Assembly: GCF_013373865.1 (NCBI RefSeq)
Contig: NC_050467.1
Location: 38,735,132 to 38,799,131, forward strand
Reading direction: 5' to 3'
From: Monomorium pharaonis
Lineage: Eukaryota; Arthropoda; Insecta; Hymenoptera; Formicidae
DNA length: 64,000 nt
Position numbers and translations under genes: made by a program. Positions 27,233 through 42,100 of the stretch are shown one piece after another; position 1 is the stretch's first letter; each line of letters starts with the position of its first letter. Under the pieces are notes generated by a model, which ran no database searches, was not told the origin of the DNA, and saw nothing but the letters and a program-made list of their open reading frames with translations.

Positions 27233-27270
27233 AAAGAGAGAGAGAGAGAGAGAGAAAGAGCGAGAGAAAG
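27233..27270 (+). repeat. (GA)n tract
   Basis: GA run with short interruptions; another GA-rich tract lies at about 27549-27590. Confidence 0.85.
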
Positions 27271-27552
27271 CCACGTCTACGACGTGTTATCTACGAAGTG
27301 CAACTTGAACGATAATGCCGGTCTAATAATGAATATGCGATCGCCGTCGCTGCCGCCGCGCCGCATCGAAATCGATCGACAATTCGCAAGCAAAGCGGTA
27401 ATTCAACTCCGCGGATGAGCGATAAATCCGGCCGCCGCGCCCGATTAGTTAGCGCCGTCGCTGTGTTTGCGACTTCTACGGCGCTTATACCTGGTGGCCC
27501 GATGGTATCGTGGCTTCATCGTATTATTCATGAGTTTATAGTCTCTCTCGAA

Positions 27553-27583
<31 letters not shown>

Positions 27584-28260
27584 AAGAGAGGGTTGACAGA
27601 GTATAGGGCGTGCTCCGCGGTAACCGATTTTATTGCTCGTCGTAGGTGCTATCTCTGGCAAAGCGGCGATGTTTCGATACGCTCGCGAGCTGCACCGAGA
27701 GAGAGAGAAAGAGAGACGGTCGTCGTCGTCGTCATCGTCGTTGAGAGACGCGAGACCACCCACTCTATTCGCGGCGCATGTCGTTTTTGCGTGCCCTGGT
27801 AAAACTGCTCGGCTCCTCCGTCCTTCTCGTATGACAAACGATCGGCCGTACCGTTGAATTAACTCTTGGCCGGTCGGTGTACGTTTGATTAAGTCTACCG
27901 GAGCGTATCCGCCAAGATGCATTGAGTCTCCATTCACGTGCATGACAGGCGGGATACCCTCGCGGTACCCGCGGTATTCAGTAACGTGGCAGCAAAGCGG
28001 CTACATGGGCGGCCGCGTGCGATAGCGCTAATTTGAATTTGACAGCTTTCGAGGAAGGTCGGAGACGTGAATCGGCGCGGCGTGAGCATCAACGGCGTCT
28101 TCGAGAGGTAAATCAGCCGTCACGCGACACTGGCGAGAGTGTTGATCGGAATGATTGAAGTAAACAGTAGGTTACACTCTTTTCGCGGTACGTTCTCTCC
28201 GTGATCGACGTAAGATTGAAAAATAATTCACGCTAGCTCTCAATCACTTAAATCGCCCAC

Positions 28261-28283
28261 AGAAGAAGAAGAAGAAGAAGAAG
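28261..28283 (+). repeat. (AGA)n trinucleotide repeat
   Basis: About seven AGA units. Confidence 0.9.
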
Positions 28284-31099
28284 GCTAGATTCTCCAACTC
28301 CCTTTCCGTGTCGCGCTCGACCGCGCCTTGGTGTCATATAAACAGGAATTAGGCGGGATCTTAAAGGAAGGAAGCCCGACTCGAGACACCCTAATCTCTC
28401 TCTCCAATTCTCGCTCAACAAGCCGCTTATGCAAAATCCGCGAGTTACAGCCATAAATAACGGTGGGGCCGAGACTTCTCTCTTTCTCTCCGGTCCGTTT
28501 GTCGCCGACCGTTTAACGTCGCTAATACGCGGTTCCCGCTTGCGAAACGAGTAACCGGCCGTGGACTCCCGACTGATGCTGATGCGCGTTTTCCGTCCCG
28601 CCACCGTCGGCGACGACGGACGGCGCGGCGCGTCGACGGAGCCCGAGGCGCCTGCGATGTGTATCGCGCAGCGTCATCCCTAGACCTCTAGGCCCCGGCA
28701 ATTTAGCACGTTCTTTTCCCCCCCGGCGCTTGGCGCAGGTAGATCCTTAATTATCCGACCGGCCAACGACCGGTTGTCATCGACAGTCGGAGTGATGAGC
28801 GCGAAAAGACCACCCGTAGATCCCCATCCACGCCTCTCATCTGCGGATGGGTATATCCGCAGGGTTGACACAGCGAAACGACGGAGGAGGCGAGTGGAAG
28901 AAGGAAAGGAGTATACTATATTTACATATATCGGAGCTCGGTGCACGGCTCCCAGAGTGTACTCAATAAGATATCCGTGCATATAGCAGATAATGATGAA
29001 AAATAGAGAAGGTAAAGAGACGTGGCCATAACGATTAGAAATGAACACAAAAACCTGATGTTACTTGTACAGTCCCTCGTACAATGTGAAATCTTGTATA
29101 TACGTAGCATCGAGAACCCCTAATGTAAAGGATAAATTATAGATGTAGATCCTAATGAGAGCTCGTCGCGCTGCACTTCGAAATAAAAACAAAAAAAGAA
29201 GAAACAAAGCAAAACTGCGCTTTAGCGTGAGTAACGCGTTCATTTTGCAAGCCGCTATATCGTACGGACCGGTTGGTCCAGCGAATTTTTAGCGTCCATG
29301 TTAATGGATCCTGCCGATTGTAGGATATCATCCCGTAATTTATTCATTGTCCTCAATGGAAAGCCGTTGCGATCGTTGATCGATGGCGCCGCTGATTCGT
29401 GCTGGCCGGCCCCGCGTTGTTTAATTTATTCATCGAACTCTCTCTTTGGCCTGGAAATTTATGATGTTATTATTATGTTTTATATGCAAAGTCATCGATT
29501 ACCTATGCACCATTCTTGCCGGTTCTCGCGCAGGTAAAGAAGCGGCGTCCGTGGAAGCGTTCTGATTTACTGGCTTCGGGCTTTAACGGGTAACAAAGCA
29601 TCGATTGTTCTTGCTCGCTTTACGCGGCCCAAAAAAAAACTAAGAACTTTAAACTATCGACCCATCCCGGAGGCCGATTGGGCCCATATTTGGACCGAAC
29701 ATAGCCATATGCAGCTTCGGACATTGCACACATGCACGTTGCACGAGCTAAGAAGTAACATACGGTATTTTAGTAATTTTATAGTAATAGTCCTCGTACG
29801 CGTATTTTTATAGCTATTCAGACTACAGAAATCGTTTTCTGTTGAAAAATTGTTGTTGGCTAAAAATTATTTTTATGAAGAAATTGTTATTCTAAGGTAT
29901 ATAATGTAATAAATATTAAAAATGTCAATGTATCACATTTTAAGTTTTTACGTCAAATATTGCGATTTAATGTAAATTCAATATTAAACTTTTTACTCTC
30001 GTAAAACAAGAATAATTGCCAGTTTGTTTCGATCATTATTTTGATCATTCTCTTAAAAGGACCGGCTCTTCACGTCGGTATTTTTTTCTTTCTATCATTG
30101 GTATTAAACTAGGTGCAACAAGTGTATGTAAAATGCCGTTACTGCAAGCTAAGCGTAAAATTGGATGAACGTCGTCGTCGATAATGCGAATGATAATATT
30201 CACGTGCTGCGCTACGTCGCTCCTAACTCTTAAACGTGGGGCTCACCCTTCTGTGAAATCTAAATGTCGTACCGAATCGTTCGTACGAATTTTTAGGTTT
30301 CAATTCGTCTGTTGCTTCTCTCGTTCCGTTTTCCGATAACGCGGTCATGTACGAGAGAGTTCGTTGAATAAGACCTGGATGGGCGACATAACGAGCATGC
30401 AATATCGAATATCGTAATACCGTAAAATTGAGGATCGCTTTCTCGATGTTCGATCGGAAAATAATTTCATAACGAGCAAAATTTGCACGTTACTAAAAAA
30501 GTATTAATTTTTATATTAGTCTTTTCCTATCCTCGTCAATTCTGCCTGCATAAAAATGTGCAATATATTAATAATACCGATACGACGTACCATAATATTC
30601 ATAAATTAGGACATTCTCTTGATAAAATGTATTACCCATATAATGATAACGCGTAATATTAATTTTAATTTTTTTACAATATTTAAAAATACATTATTAT
30701 TCTATAATCCTGGCTTGTCCAAATTTATAATGTAAATTACATTATTATATTTTTGGCTCATTTTGCCTGATATCTACTTTAGTCCAAATTAATTTTGTTT
30801 ATTATATTACGTCTCTCTTGTTTCGCTTTTCCTCTTTTTTACGTGCGCGAATTATCTCGTTGTAACAAGTTACGTACACGACAACATTTTGCCAAAATAT
30901 TAAATGCTTATATTATTGCATTTTAATTAGTTATCGATGTCGGATCGATGCGTAAACAGAGCGCTTTGATTTCCGGCCATTGTGTATATGCGAATATAAC
31001 CGGATACGTTCGCGTGAAACAACGTCGTTCTTTTGCTGTTCATCGACATCCGGCAACTTCAGGCACGTATTCGGGTTGATTTAGCGCTAGCCAGTCATA

Positions 31100-31200
31100 A
31101 TGACGATATTCCTGGCACTTCTGACGCTTTTCGCCGTGAGTGTTGATGGCGGTCTACTCGAAAAATACGCCAACGCGCCCGGAAACGTATATCACGGTAG
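31100..31200 (+). CDS. Gene B exon 1: signal peptide
   Basis: ATG at 31100 with A at -3. The leader MTIFLALLTLFAVSVDG is hydrophobic and ends in small residues, which fits signal-peptidase cleavage. The exon ends CAC GGT AG before a consensus GTAAGT. The split codon completes as Arg, giving HGRYTR, which is also found at the matching junction of gene C (QGRYTR). Confidence 0.88.
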
Positions 31201-34200
31201 GTAAGTGCATTCGCATTTTACAATCGCTGTCAATTTCTCGTCGCGACGGAATCTGAAACTGATTTTTATCGGATTTCACAAAGTGACAATTATGACTAAT
31301 GTGACACTAAGTTCCGATTAATGGCTATTTAATGATCTTTCAAAATTAGAAAGAACACTCGAGCAATTATTGAGAATTTTAATTTTTTTTAAGTGTCGTT
31401 TTACTCAACGACTTCCTCGTCGCGTCATTGTCAGTGATGCAATTGTGATCCCATTCGAACGCGAAACCACCTAGGTACACCCGAGACATCCACGGGCCGG
31501 AGCTCTTGGTACCAAGGCGAGTGCTCGAAGACGGTAGCTTTAGCACGTATTCCCTGCCGAATTTCTATAACCGCCGTGAGATCAGCGAGCGCGGCAAGCG
31601 ATCCCTCGGGTCGGCCGATAAATTGCACCTGGTGCTACCCTTCAACGGGATCGATCACCACGTAGAGCTCAGCCCGTACCATGAATTCATCTCGCCCGAC
31701 ATGGTGGTGGAGACGCGGGGCGCCGGGAGCACTACTAATCTCAACGAGGGCCTGAGATTCAGGAAGACGTCCGATCGGCAGTGTCACTATCGCGGTACTG
31801 TTCGAGGCAACGCCAATTCCAGGGCGGCTCTGTCTCTGTGCGACGGTGTGGTTAGTATGGTACACGTCGTATAACATTTTCCTTCGGTGTTAACGAACCG
31901 AGAAAAGAATCTCGGTCACTTCTCGGTTGCTTCGTAGCAAGGTCTTTCGCGTTACGATAGAGGATCTGTCGATCACGCTTAATTAGTTTCCCTGAATATA
32001 GGCATTTCTCTATTTACGACCACCTCGATTTACGCATTTTTCAGACTTACGACCGGCACACTAAAAGTGAAAATTAATTAGTATATTATAACAGAAAATG
32101 ATTATACACTCTCGTTAACTGGAAAATCTAAATTAAGAGTTTTATTTTTAAGAAAAAATGATATATTGTTTTTCAATCATTTGTTGAAATTAATTTGTGT
32201 TAGCTAAATATTAATTTTATAATAGCAAATATATTAAAAATAATGTCTTTAAAAAAGATTTTGTTTTATCATTTTCCAAATGAAGGTTTGTAATTGTTTT
32301 TAATAATTATTATATTTTGTAATTATTTTGCATAAATGTTCTATTTATAAAATATAAATGTCATTTAATTTACGATTGAAACGTCGTAAGTGGAGAAGAT
32401 ACCTGTAATATTTTTAATGCACAATTAATTGATCGATTATGGAATTAGAGATAATTGATGTGTGATTGCGAGACCTGATAATTCTATTTATCTTTTCATG
32501 GAAGGAAAGTTAATTAGTTAGTCTAGATTGATGAATATTGATTGATGTAACATCCCGTTGCGAGTCGAATTCTAATCTTTGCACATGCAATTCGGATGGT
32601 TTGTTATTAATTTTGATGAGAGTTGCGGGCTGGAGAGATAGAACAGAATTTCGAAGTGGCAACGAGCGTGGTTGGCGCACATAATGCGTTCCACTGCAGA
32701 TTCCTTCGGGAGATTAACGTTAACGAAGCAAGAGGAGAATCGCGAGCGTAGTTGGATGGATATTGTATAAAGATTGCGCCTGAAATGTTTCCTAAAACAA
32801 ATTGAAATTCGATGACATTTTTTTCACGATATTCTTTTACATTTTTATTTGCTATTTTTTACTCACCAAACTCGACGCGATAATATTAGACAGAATGCAG
32901 ACCGAATGTTTAAGAACTTATGATGTAATTGCAATTTATGACAAAGCGATCCTGATACATACAGACGATGCTGATAGTTATTTCAGTAGCAGACCGCATT
33001 TTCAGGTATCGCTAGACGTCAAGAGATGTTATTTTGGCTCATATAAATATTATTACAAGATTTATATCACTTGCAAATTCATACTGTTTTTTTCCACTTT
33101 GCGCATTTAAAATCGTGATAATCACGTAAATAAAAACAGATCGATAAACATGTTACAATCGATTGCAGAGCAACGCGCGTCGATATGCAAATGCACGTTG
33201 TATCAACATGCGTGTTTCTAAGTGCGTAATAAAAGAGTCAATCCTGGGTAAACTGCGAGAGCGCCGCAAAATGCGTGTGTCACGCAGCGACATTTAATCG
33301 CGGTGTTACAGTGACGCAATATTCATTCTGGCACGCTGCACTTCGACCACTTGCATATCGTCGGTTTGATTACGCGGCGGTTTTTTTTTTTTTTTGTGAA
33401 AAATAGAACGGAGAGTAGTGCACGAAAAGAATGACGCGTGTATTTATAGAAACATCTAAAAATTCAACTAGATACGAAACTAATACTAACAAAATTTGAT
33501 CTTCTTTTGCAACATAAATATAAATATAAATAGTTATTTTCGACATATTTTTGCCTGCTAAATCTGTTATTAAAATTTACGTATTACAATTTTTAAAAAA
33601 AGTAATTTTTTTTCAAAGAGAAATAAACTGTCAAAATTGTGAGAGTCAAATTTTAATAACACATTTGTATTCAATGAGCAAAAATACTATTCACTCGTGT
33701 TACAAAGTGATGCTAGATAATTTTTCTTCAACCATCAAAATAATAATAAAAGAAGCTCAAGCAATGCTACAAAAATATTTAATATTCTAACAATCAGCTT
33801 GAATATTTTACACAATCATTTCGATTGCCTAACAAAATTATTTTTAGATCTATATTCTGCTAAATTTTTAGATTCTTTAGCGGAAACTGTTCTTTCCGTG
33901 TAAAAATCGCACCATAGCTACGAACACATTGTCAATTCTTTGGTAATCTTTTTTGTTAAATTCAAATACAGCTCGATTGTGGCATTAGAGAAAATTGAGT
34001 TTCTCGATTACATCGCGTACGAACCTCGATATTTGCGTTGAATATGCGAAGCGATAGTTGTACCACGATACCCTGTTATACCCTCAAGAGTCTCGAAAGT
34101 AGTTTTCCGCCGCGGCTCGTTATTTTCAAAGTACAAGGCGAACGATTACGCGTGCCGATAAACTGCAAGCTGCGCGAAGCGGATGAAATGCCTGGTTGAT

Positions 34201-34452
34201 TCTATTAAATGTAAAGTCGCGACGCATGTCGAGAGCGCGATTACCATCTACGATTTTCCGCCGGTCACGCGAATTTGCGGCGAAACGAATCGACGAACGA
34301 CATTCGCGTCTGTAGCAGGTGACCCGTTAAATGCGGGGTTTCCAGGTAAACATTTCTAAATGACGGAGCCGCGCGAATCAACCGAAATGTCACGTAGAAT
34401 ACGCGTTTGGCCTTTTCCATTCTGATGTCTATCCGACGAATATCATCGACTC

Positions 34453-34531
<79 letters not shown>

Positions 34532-37500
34532 TTCTACACAGCATTTTCGATGTATAATAATATATTTATGTTACCCTGAGGATATCTCTAGACGCGACCG
34601 CAGTTTCAGTCCGCCGTAGCTTATCTACCTTGAAATGTAGAAATGAATAACCCGATCAGACAGAAATCCCGGCAGAATTAATTCAACCGCTCATAAATCG
34701 TAATGTACGACGAGAAAGAAACAGCGTTTACGATACATTTGACATAACGTGATTTCACATGCTAATCTTTGTAACGCCGATCTTTACCGCGCGCGATCAA
34801 AATCTCTCGCAATTCCAGTGATTTTACGTCAATCAGTCGATATGTCGTGCCGTAAATAATATGAATGTCGATATTTAATTTTACATTATTATCGGCAACG
34901 TGTGACACACCTCTCGCGCGCAGGCTGGCTACGTGCAAACTAATCACGGACGGTACTTCATCGAGCCAGTGTATCAGGCGGAACCCGAGCCCGACGGCCA
35001 GCACATTCACGTCGCTTACAAACGGGATGCGCCGCACGAGAAGAAAGGGCAAACCGATACCGTGTCGAAGAGACATTGTGGAACCAGCGGTCGGTACCTC
35101 CTCGGGTATTTTAGCGCTGTACCACTCATCTCTTTTATACCCTGCTTCCTAAAAAGTAATTTCGTACGAAGCTAGACGCATTGCCAGCCGTCTCCCCCGT
35201 CCGTTTATTACTTTAACATTTCATTTTAACTCGAGACGCGATACAGTTTCTCAGAGCCCAGTGTCACAGGCACTTTATTATGTACCGTAACGCGAGAGGA
35301 TTTCGCATAGTTACGAGCAAGTGACAAATAATGGCGCGCAGTTTGTGGAAGCTCATTCCCGCTTTAACAGACAACTGGGAGTCAGCGTGGGCGGAGCAGC
35401 TGGCTAAAAGGCAGATGCAACTAATGGAAAATAATTCTCTCGGCGCGAGGCGCGATACCGCGGTATCTACGGGGACGCACAGTATACACCGTTACATTGA
35501 AGTTGGATTAATCGCCGATCGGAGATTCCTCGACTTTCACAATAACACGGATTACGAGCAATATCTCTTGACGGTCATGAACATGGTGTCCGACTTTTAT
35601 CACGACAATTCCGTAGGGAATCAAATAGACGTCGTCTTAGTACGCGTGATATATTTGGAGAAAGAGAAAGAGGAGGTAACGTGCGGATTATATAAAATGA
35701 AAAACGTAAAATGTGTTTGCTAAAAAAGAAAAAGGGAGAAAGGTATAGCTGCAGCAAACATTGCCGATACATTATTTACTTGAAACAAATTATTCAATAA
35801 ACATTGAATTATTATAATATTAAATCTATATATAATATATATTAAATTCATCAATATATATTATAAATATTAAAATATGTAAACATTTCCTAAAGGGAGA
35901 AACTTCTGCCAATTAAATCAAAAGCAACATTTACGTGTAATGTCCGATTTAGAGTTCAATGTGCTCGTAGATAGATTTGCTCATTAGTCCGGATGCCGAA
36001 AATACATTGGAGAGTTTCGCGAAGTGGGCAGAGAAGATGAATCCCAAAGATGACACGCATCCCAATCATTATGATATAGCGGTATTGGTCACTAGGTAAT
36101 TCTTCCTAAATATCGACCTAATCGTCGTGTATGTCGCTACTCGCATATACTCCTTAGGTATGATATTTGCTCGGAGGGAACCAATTGCGACCTAATGGGT
36201 TTGGCTCATGTCGCAGCGGCCTGCGACTCGGCAAAGGCTGCCTGCATTAATGAAGACAACGGACTTCTGCTCGGCATCGTGATTGCCCACGAAGTTGGTC
36301 ACGTGTACTGTCCATGCATCTCAATCATGGAGTTTCAAGTGTTTTTAGAAAACAAGTCCTCGAGCTATTCGCAGAAAAATATCCACATTAAATTATATTA
36401 AGAATTGATTTTTAACTTAACATAACTTAACGTGTTACAGATATTTTTGTACGAAGAGCTTTAGAAAGTAAAAATAATTTTTAGTGTGAAATAAGTTTTT
36501 TTGAAATGTTATATATATATCACTAGTTTTTTTTTTTTACAATTCACTTTATACAGTTGTTGCAATAACGAAATTAAAGATACAAAATTTCAATGCTCCG
36601 TATTTTAATAACAAGTCTTTCTAAACAAAGTATATTTTGATCCTTTACGAAACTACTATTTTATAGAATGGGTTGTTCTCACGACGAGCCCGAAACCAGC
36701 GGATGTCCATCGAAGGACACGGACGATAGCTACTTTATTATGTCCCCTATCGTCTTCCTATATACCATCCGATGGTCGAGCTGCAGCAGGAAATTTATAA
36801 CAGCTTTTCTCGAGTAATCCGAGTTGCATAAGTAATGACGCATAAATAATGACCGTTTTTAATCGTGCAATGCAATGATGCACGATTTCATGCGTACGTA
36901 TAACACGCTTAACACACACGTACATAATTATGTGCAAATATTATTCCAATAAAGATATTTCGGATTATGTCTAATTAGTCAATATTGCCCCACTTTATCG
37001 AACACTTCTACAATCGTCATAAATTTCACCTATTAATTATTTCACAATATTATCAAACTGCAGTAGAATTAATTAATACTGTAATCTATTTAACAAATTC
37101 ATAATAATAATATATTTTATTTTTAAAGCGAAAATTCCATTTTATGCTGTTTATTGACAACATTACTGAAAATACCTACCAAAAACGATCATTTTTTATA
37201 TTTAGTTTTTTTAAGTACCTAACATTTTGATTATATAATTTGATTTACGATAAAACTTAATTGTGAGTAGGAGCGGGTTAGGCGAATGTTTGAACGACAA
37301 TCCAAGAACTCCCTCGGAGAAACTGAAATATCCTAACATGTTGCCGGGTGCGATGTACGACGCTACCTTTCAGTGTGACATGCAGTTTCCTGGCTCGAAA
37401 GTGTGCCCGCAATCTCAAGTAAAGTTTTAATAAGCTTCGCGTACGATCTTAATTGCGTTCTAGTGTTTTCGATTTGCAATTATCGCGAATCGCAAATTAC

Positions 37501-39083
37501 TACTTAGTGAAATTCAATGTTCCTTTCATTAATTCTCGATAATTCTGTCATTATGTACCAACCGCCTGCATTCTCCGTCCACATTTTATCTATTACTTGT
37601 CCATCAGAAATGAAATGGCTTTTATTTATCATTCGTTATATTTACTCGGAATTACAAGGTATATTCGATTCTTCCGATTGCGTTGATGGAATATTCTCTC
37701 ACATTCTCGATAGAATAAATTACTTAACGAAACTACGTAATGTCCGCTCCTTGTCAATATCGGATTTCACAGTGTTTACAAGACGACCGTTCCGTGAGAG
37801 ATCGTAAGAGCGTTCGAATCCGTGCCGCACGATTCCTTTAAGACTAATCTGATTAGCCCGGGTTTCTCTTTGCGACCGTGTGTGTGTATGTACATTTCAG
37901 GCGACCGGCTGCGAGACTCTGTGGTGCTTGACCAACACGAGCTGCTATTCCCTGGGGACACCAAAAGCAGACGGTACCAAGTGCGGTGAGAACAAGGTGC
38001 GCGCGGCTTAGGTAGAACCTGTTCCCTCGGCAAAATATATCCCCGGTGCGGATTATTTAGCAACCGCTTAGCGTCGTTGTTTATGCATCCGCAGGACGAT
38101 ATTATCAGGACGACGTAAATAATATGTCGCTGCGAGATGACATCAATTATCAGGTGAACGCGAGCGCAAATGGCTTTCGACGCGATCGAAAGCCATTTAC
38201 GTGGCGGCGCGATCCACGTCCCGGAACGCCGCCGGAAGCGTGGCGGAATAAAAGGGCGTTCTCCACCCTGCCGCTCTTTCTCCGTGCGAGAGCAGAGAGA
38301 TTTATTAAACGGCGCGCCTTTCCTCTCGCGCGCTCGTCGCCTCTCGCGGATGTAGATTTCGTCGCCTTCGGCGCGCTCGCGCGCGAACGGCGGACGTAGA
38401 TTTAATCGCGCCGGGGAAATAAATTGAAGTGTCAGGAAACTTCGCGCTTGGAAATTGGTATTCGCGTGAAGCACGAGGCGGCGAGTAGCCCGCGAGACAT
38501 ATTGCATTCTCCTCAAAACCCGCGGGGACAAAGGTAACGCGCTGTAATGTTGTGCGTTGCACGCGAATCCAGTGGTGCATCCACAAGAAGTGCGTGGACA
38601 TGGGCACTCGACCGGCCGCGGTTCACGGCGGATGGGGCGAATGGGGTCCCATGGGCCCCTGCAGCAGGACCTGCGGCGGCGGTCTTAAGTACTCCGAGAG
38701 GGAATGCGACCGCCCGGTACCGGCGAGCGGCGGCAGGTACTGCATCGGCGAGAGAAGAAGGCTCTTCACCTGCAACATCACGGTAAATTGCCCTGGTCCA
38801 CCTCTCGTCACTCTCACACGCTATTTCACCTACGACAGCTACCTTTAACGCAAACGACATACCGGGGATGGTCGCGGCCTCTCGTCGTATTTTTTTTTTT
38901 TATTACGGAAGTGCCTGACAGCATTGCGTAGTCACGCTTACAAGATTTTTACGCGCTTTTCGCCAGTGAGATACTGCGTGTTACCATTTCATATTACTAC
39001 TATAGTGACGCGAGCGGTACAACACGCTGTAACAAATTCAGTTCGAGAGCCACAGACGGGAACAGAGAGAAAGACAGACAAAC

Positions 39084-39114
<31 letters not shown>

Positions 39115-42100
39115 TTCTATCATTGCCGCGAGCATCTCTGGCGCTTGGCGAAACGTTTTAATTCTTTTTAGTCGTACGATGATTCTCTACGCTGTCGCAA
39201 TTCTCTCGTACCTATGTACCGTCCCGCACGGAATTCCGTCACACATTTGCCGTAACGTTCCGCGTTAAATTGTGCAGCCCTGCGACCCGACGAAACCGCC
39301 GTACCGTGCGGTGCAGTGCTCGGAACACGACAACGAAGAGATCCTGACGGACGGGCTTCATCAATGGAAGCCATACATGGACCCGAAATTAGAGCCCTGC
39401 GCGCTTTACTGCATCAACGAGAGGCAAACCTACGTGAAGATCTCATCGACGGCGAACGATTCTACGCCCTGCAAGGCTGGGACCAACTATATGTGCATCT
39501 CTGGAACTTGCAGGGTGAAACTGACTTTTTGAAATAGAATCGCCTTGTCGAGAAATCTCTACTATCCGTGCTAGAATTGTTGATCCGATTAAATTTTGTC
39601 GAATCTTCTGACTTATAAAATATTTTTAGATATATTTAGTGTGCTTAGTTTAAAAAAATATTTTAAAACAATATTTTTTAACAAATGTAAAAAAAGTCAT
39701 CAAATTTGATTGGTTTTTCCGAATTTTCCTTGTCTTCGAATTTGAGATTTTTTAGAGATGTGCGCAAAAGTTCAAAGTCATACTTAATGGATATTAGGGG
39801 AACCCGGGGTAGAATGGGATTAAGAGGTAAAATGGGAAAGTACCATTATTTTCATTGCATGGTACCACAACCGCGTGGAAAATTCGTTACAATCAATCAT
39901 TGCCTCAGTCTTATCACGACCTGTTGAAGCAGTTAACAAATTTCCACGATTGTGGCACCATGCAATGAAAATAATAGTACTGTCCCATTCTGCCCCGAGT
40001 TCCCCTATATGTTTGTAGCAAAACTCAAAAATAAATAATAAAATTAATGCATTTAAAATAATTAACATTATACGCGTTAAATATTTGCGTGCCTACAACC
40101 TTTGTATTTTTCTAGCGAAATGAAATTTAGTAGTAGGCTTCTTGGTATTTATATGCACATTTGTAATTACTTTGTTTGTAACTAGCGTTAGCTGTCTACT
40201 ATTAATTAACGGTGTAAATTTACATGTAGTATAAACTCAGCAAACTTCAAAGATCTGATATAAGAGACAACAAACGACTATAAAATTTACGCTTGCATTA
40301 ATATTTCATTAGAGGAAGTACTTTTCTCTTTGTTACGAATAACTTTTTGTAAAGAAATTATCTCTTACGTGTGAAACTTTCATGATTCTAATTATGTCGT
40401 GATTTCTCGCACCATAGAAAGTTGGATGCGATTGGGAGATAGACTCGGACGCAATTGAGGATAAATGTGGCATATGTAAAGGCGACGGGACCAAGTGCAG
40501 CCTAGTGGAGGGCGAGTTTACTGAAACAGCGTCGCAAAGCGGTAAAAATTCAGTAGACGTACTCTCGCGGTTTTTTTTTGTCATGATACACGTCGTTTCT
40601 CTCCCTCTCTTCGCAGCATATGTGAAGATCGTAACAATTCCGAGGGGAGCTCGAAGCGTGCAGGTTTCCGAGAGAAGACCCAGCGAGAACATACTGGCCG
40701 TGAAACTCGAAAAAGATAAAACATACTGCATCAATGGAGACAAGTGAGCTTCTGCAAACTCTCTTGCGCGCCCGATTCGCTCTTTCTTTTCTCTTTTCCA
40801 TCTTTAATTTATAACGCCCACGGCGAACATAAACATCTCGAGAAAATTGATATGAGCAGGTGCTTTTCATAACGATAAAACGTATGATGCATTTTTACGA
40901 TTGTATACTTTTATGATACGTTGTGTCGTAGCCGCGAGTTTAGAAGCGGAGATTACGAGTGCGCTGGAACGATGATTATCTACACGCATCCGGAACCGGA
41001 CAAGGAAGTAGTGGATATGAAAGGCCCGATATCCGAAAACATCGAGATACAAGTAAGCCGTGTTCATTTTCCGATGATTATCTCGATATGATAGCGTGCA
41101 CACGATGTAATTATCGGTTCTGCGCTATATATACACTCCATCATATAAAAATCCAATATCCGCGAATGTATCTTCTATTCGTAGCTCTCTGGTTTTTGTA
41201 AGAACTATAAATTTACTTATTGAAAATTTTCTTTTTCATTTCGAAAATTTTACTTTATGCCCTATAATCGCTACGCTGAATTGATAGCGAAATGTGTCTA
41301 CATAATTGTCAAATTGTAGACAGAAAATGTGATTATGACTTCGAATAATAATGCTGCAGCTAATCTCCTTTTCATCTGTGATTTTTTTATACATTACATT
41401 AGACCAATAAAAGACTAAAACGTGCTAAAAGTACTTATATGAATTTTGTATCCCAATTTTTAGTATGCGTTCTTCAATCCTCAATATAATCCTGGAATAA
41501 ATTATAAATACTACGTGAGATCGACGAATGTATCGTACACGCCCAAGTACATGTGGGACTTTATCGAGTGGTCAGAATGCAGCGCTAAGTGCGACGGCGG
41601 CACGATGGTAATTTATGTGACAACGTTACTAGCGCACGCGAGTGCCTAACGTGACCGCGAATGCGACCGCTTTTATGCGAAGGACAATATCATCGATTTG
41701 CACAGATATCCGAGGCGTCCTGCATCGAGGAACAGGGCGGACGAGTGACACCCAACTTCTGCGACGGCATTCCGCGCCCGGAAGCGAAGAGCCGCATCTG
41801 CAATCAGGCCCCTTGTCCTGCGAAGTAAGCCGCGAGTTTCAGACGTTCACAGTTCCCATGTAGTTAACAGACAGTAGACAATGCATCGTTAATATAATTT
41901 TACGTAACGCGATAATTTGTTGGGCGGAGCAGTAGCGGTTTTAAATTGGTAATAAAATAAAACTGGTTTTTTTTGCAGAGAAAAATACAAATGCGCAGGC
42001 ATAACATGAAATTCGAGATTTCTCGCGTTGTTGCTTTTTTTTCATTGCGAGACCTTGCAGCAACACGTAGCAATGAAAAAAATGTTAATTCCTTAATAGC

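Larger units (their letters stand above)
26374..31099. other. No supported gene; region upstream of gene B
   Basis: Holds microsatellites (listed), CpG-rich stretches at 26980-28680 and AT-rich DNA from 29740 to 31000. Just before gene B there is an AT-rich GAATATAACC near 30992-31001 that could serve as a weak TATA element about 100 nt upstream of the ATG; this is inference only. Confidence 0.45.

Noticed and set aside
29061..29243. Signal-peptide-like ORF (MNALLTLKRSFALFLLFLF) considered as gene A exon 1
   Set aside because: The only phase-1 donor (GTGCAG) is poor, the intron would be 26 kb, and the T-rich composition alone can give such a leader.
37776..38531. 251-codon - strand ORF
   Set aside because: Antisense to gene B exon 9 and its flanking introns; Arg-rich, no domain, no signal peptide.
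39706..39927. ORF across gene B intron 11
   Set aside because: Translation of the palindromic MITE-like element.
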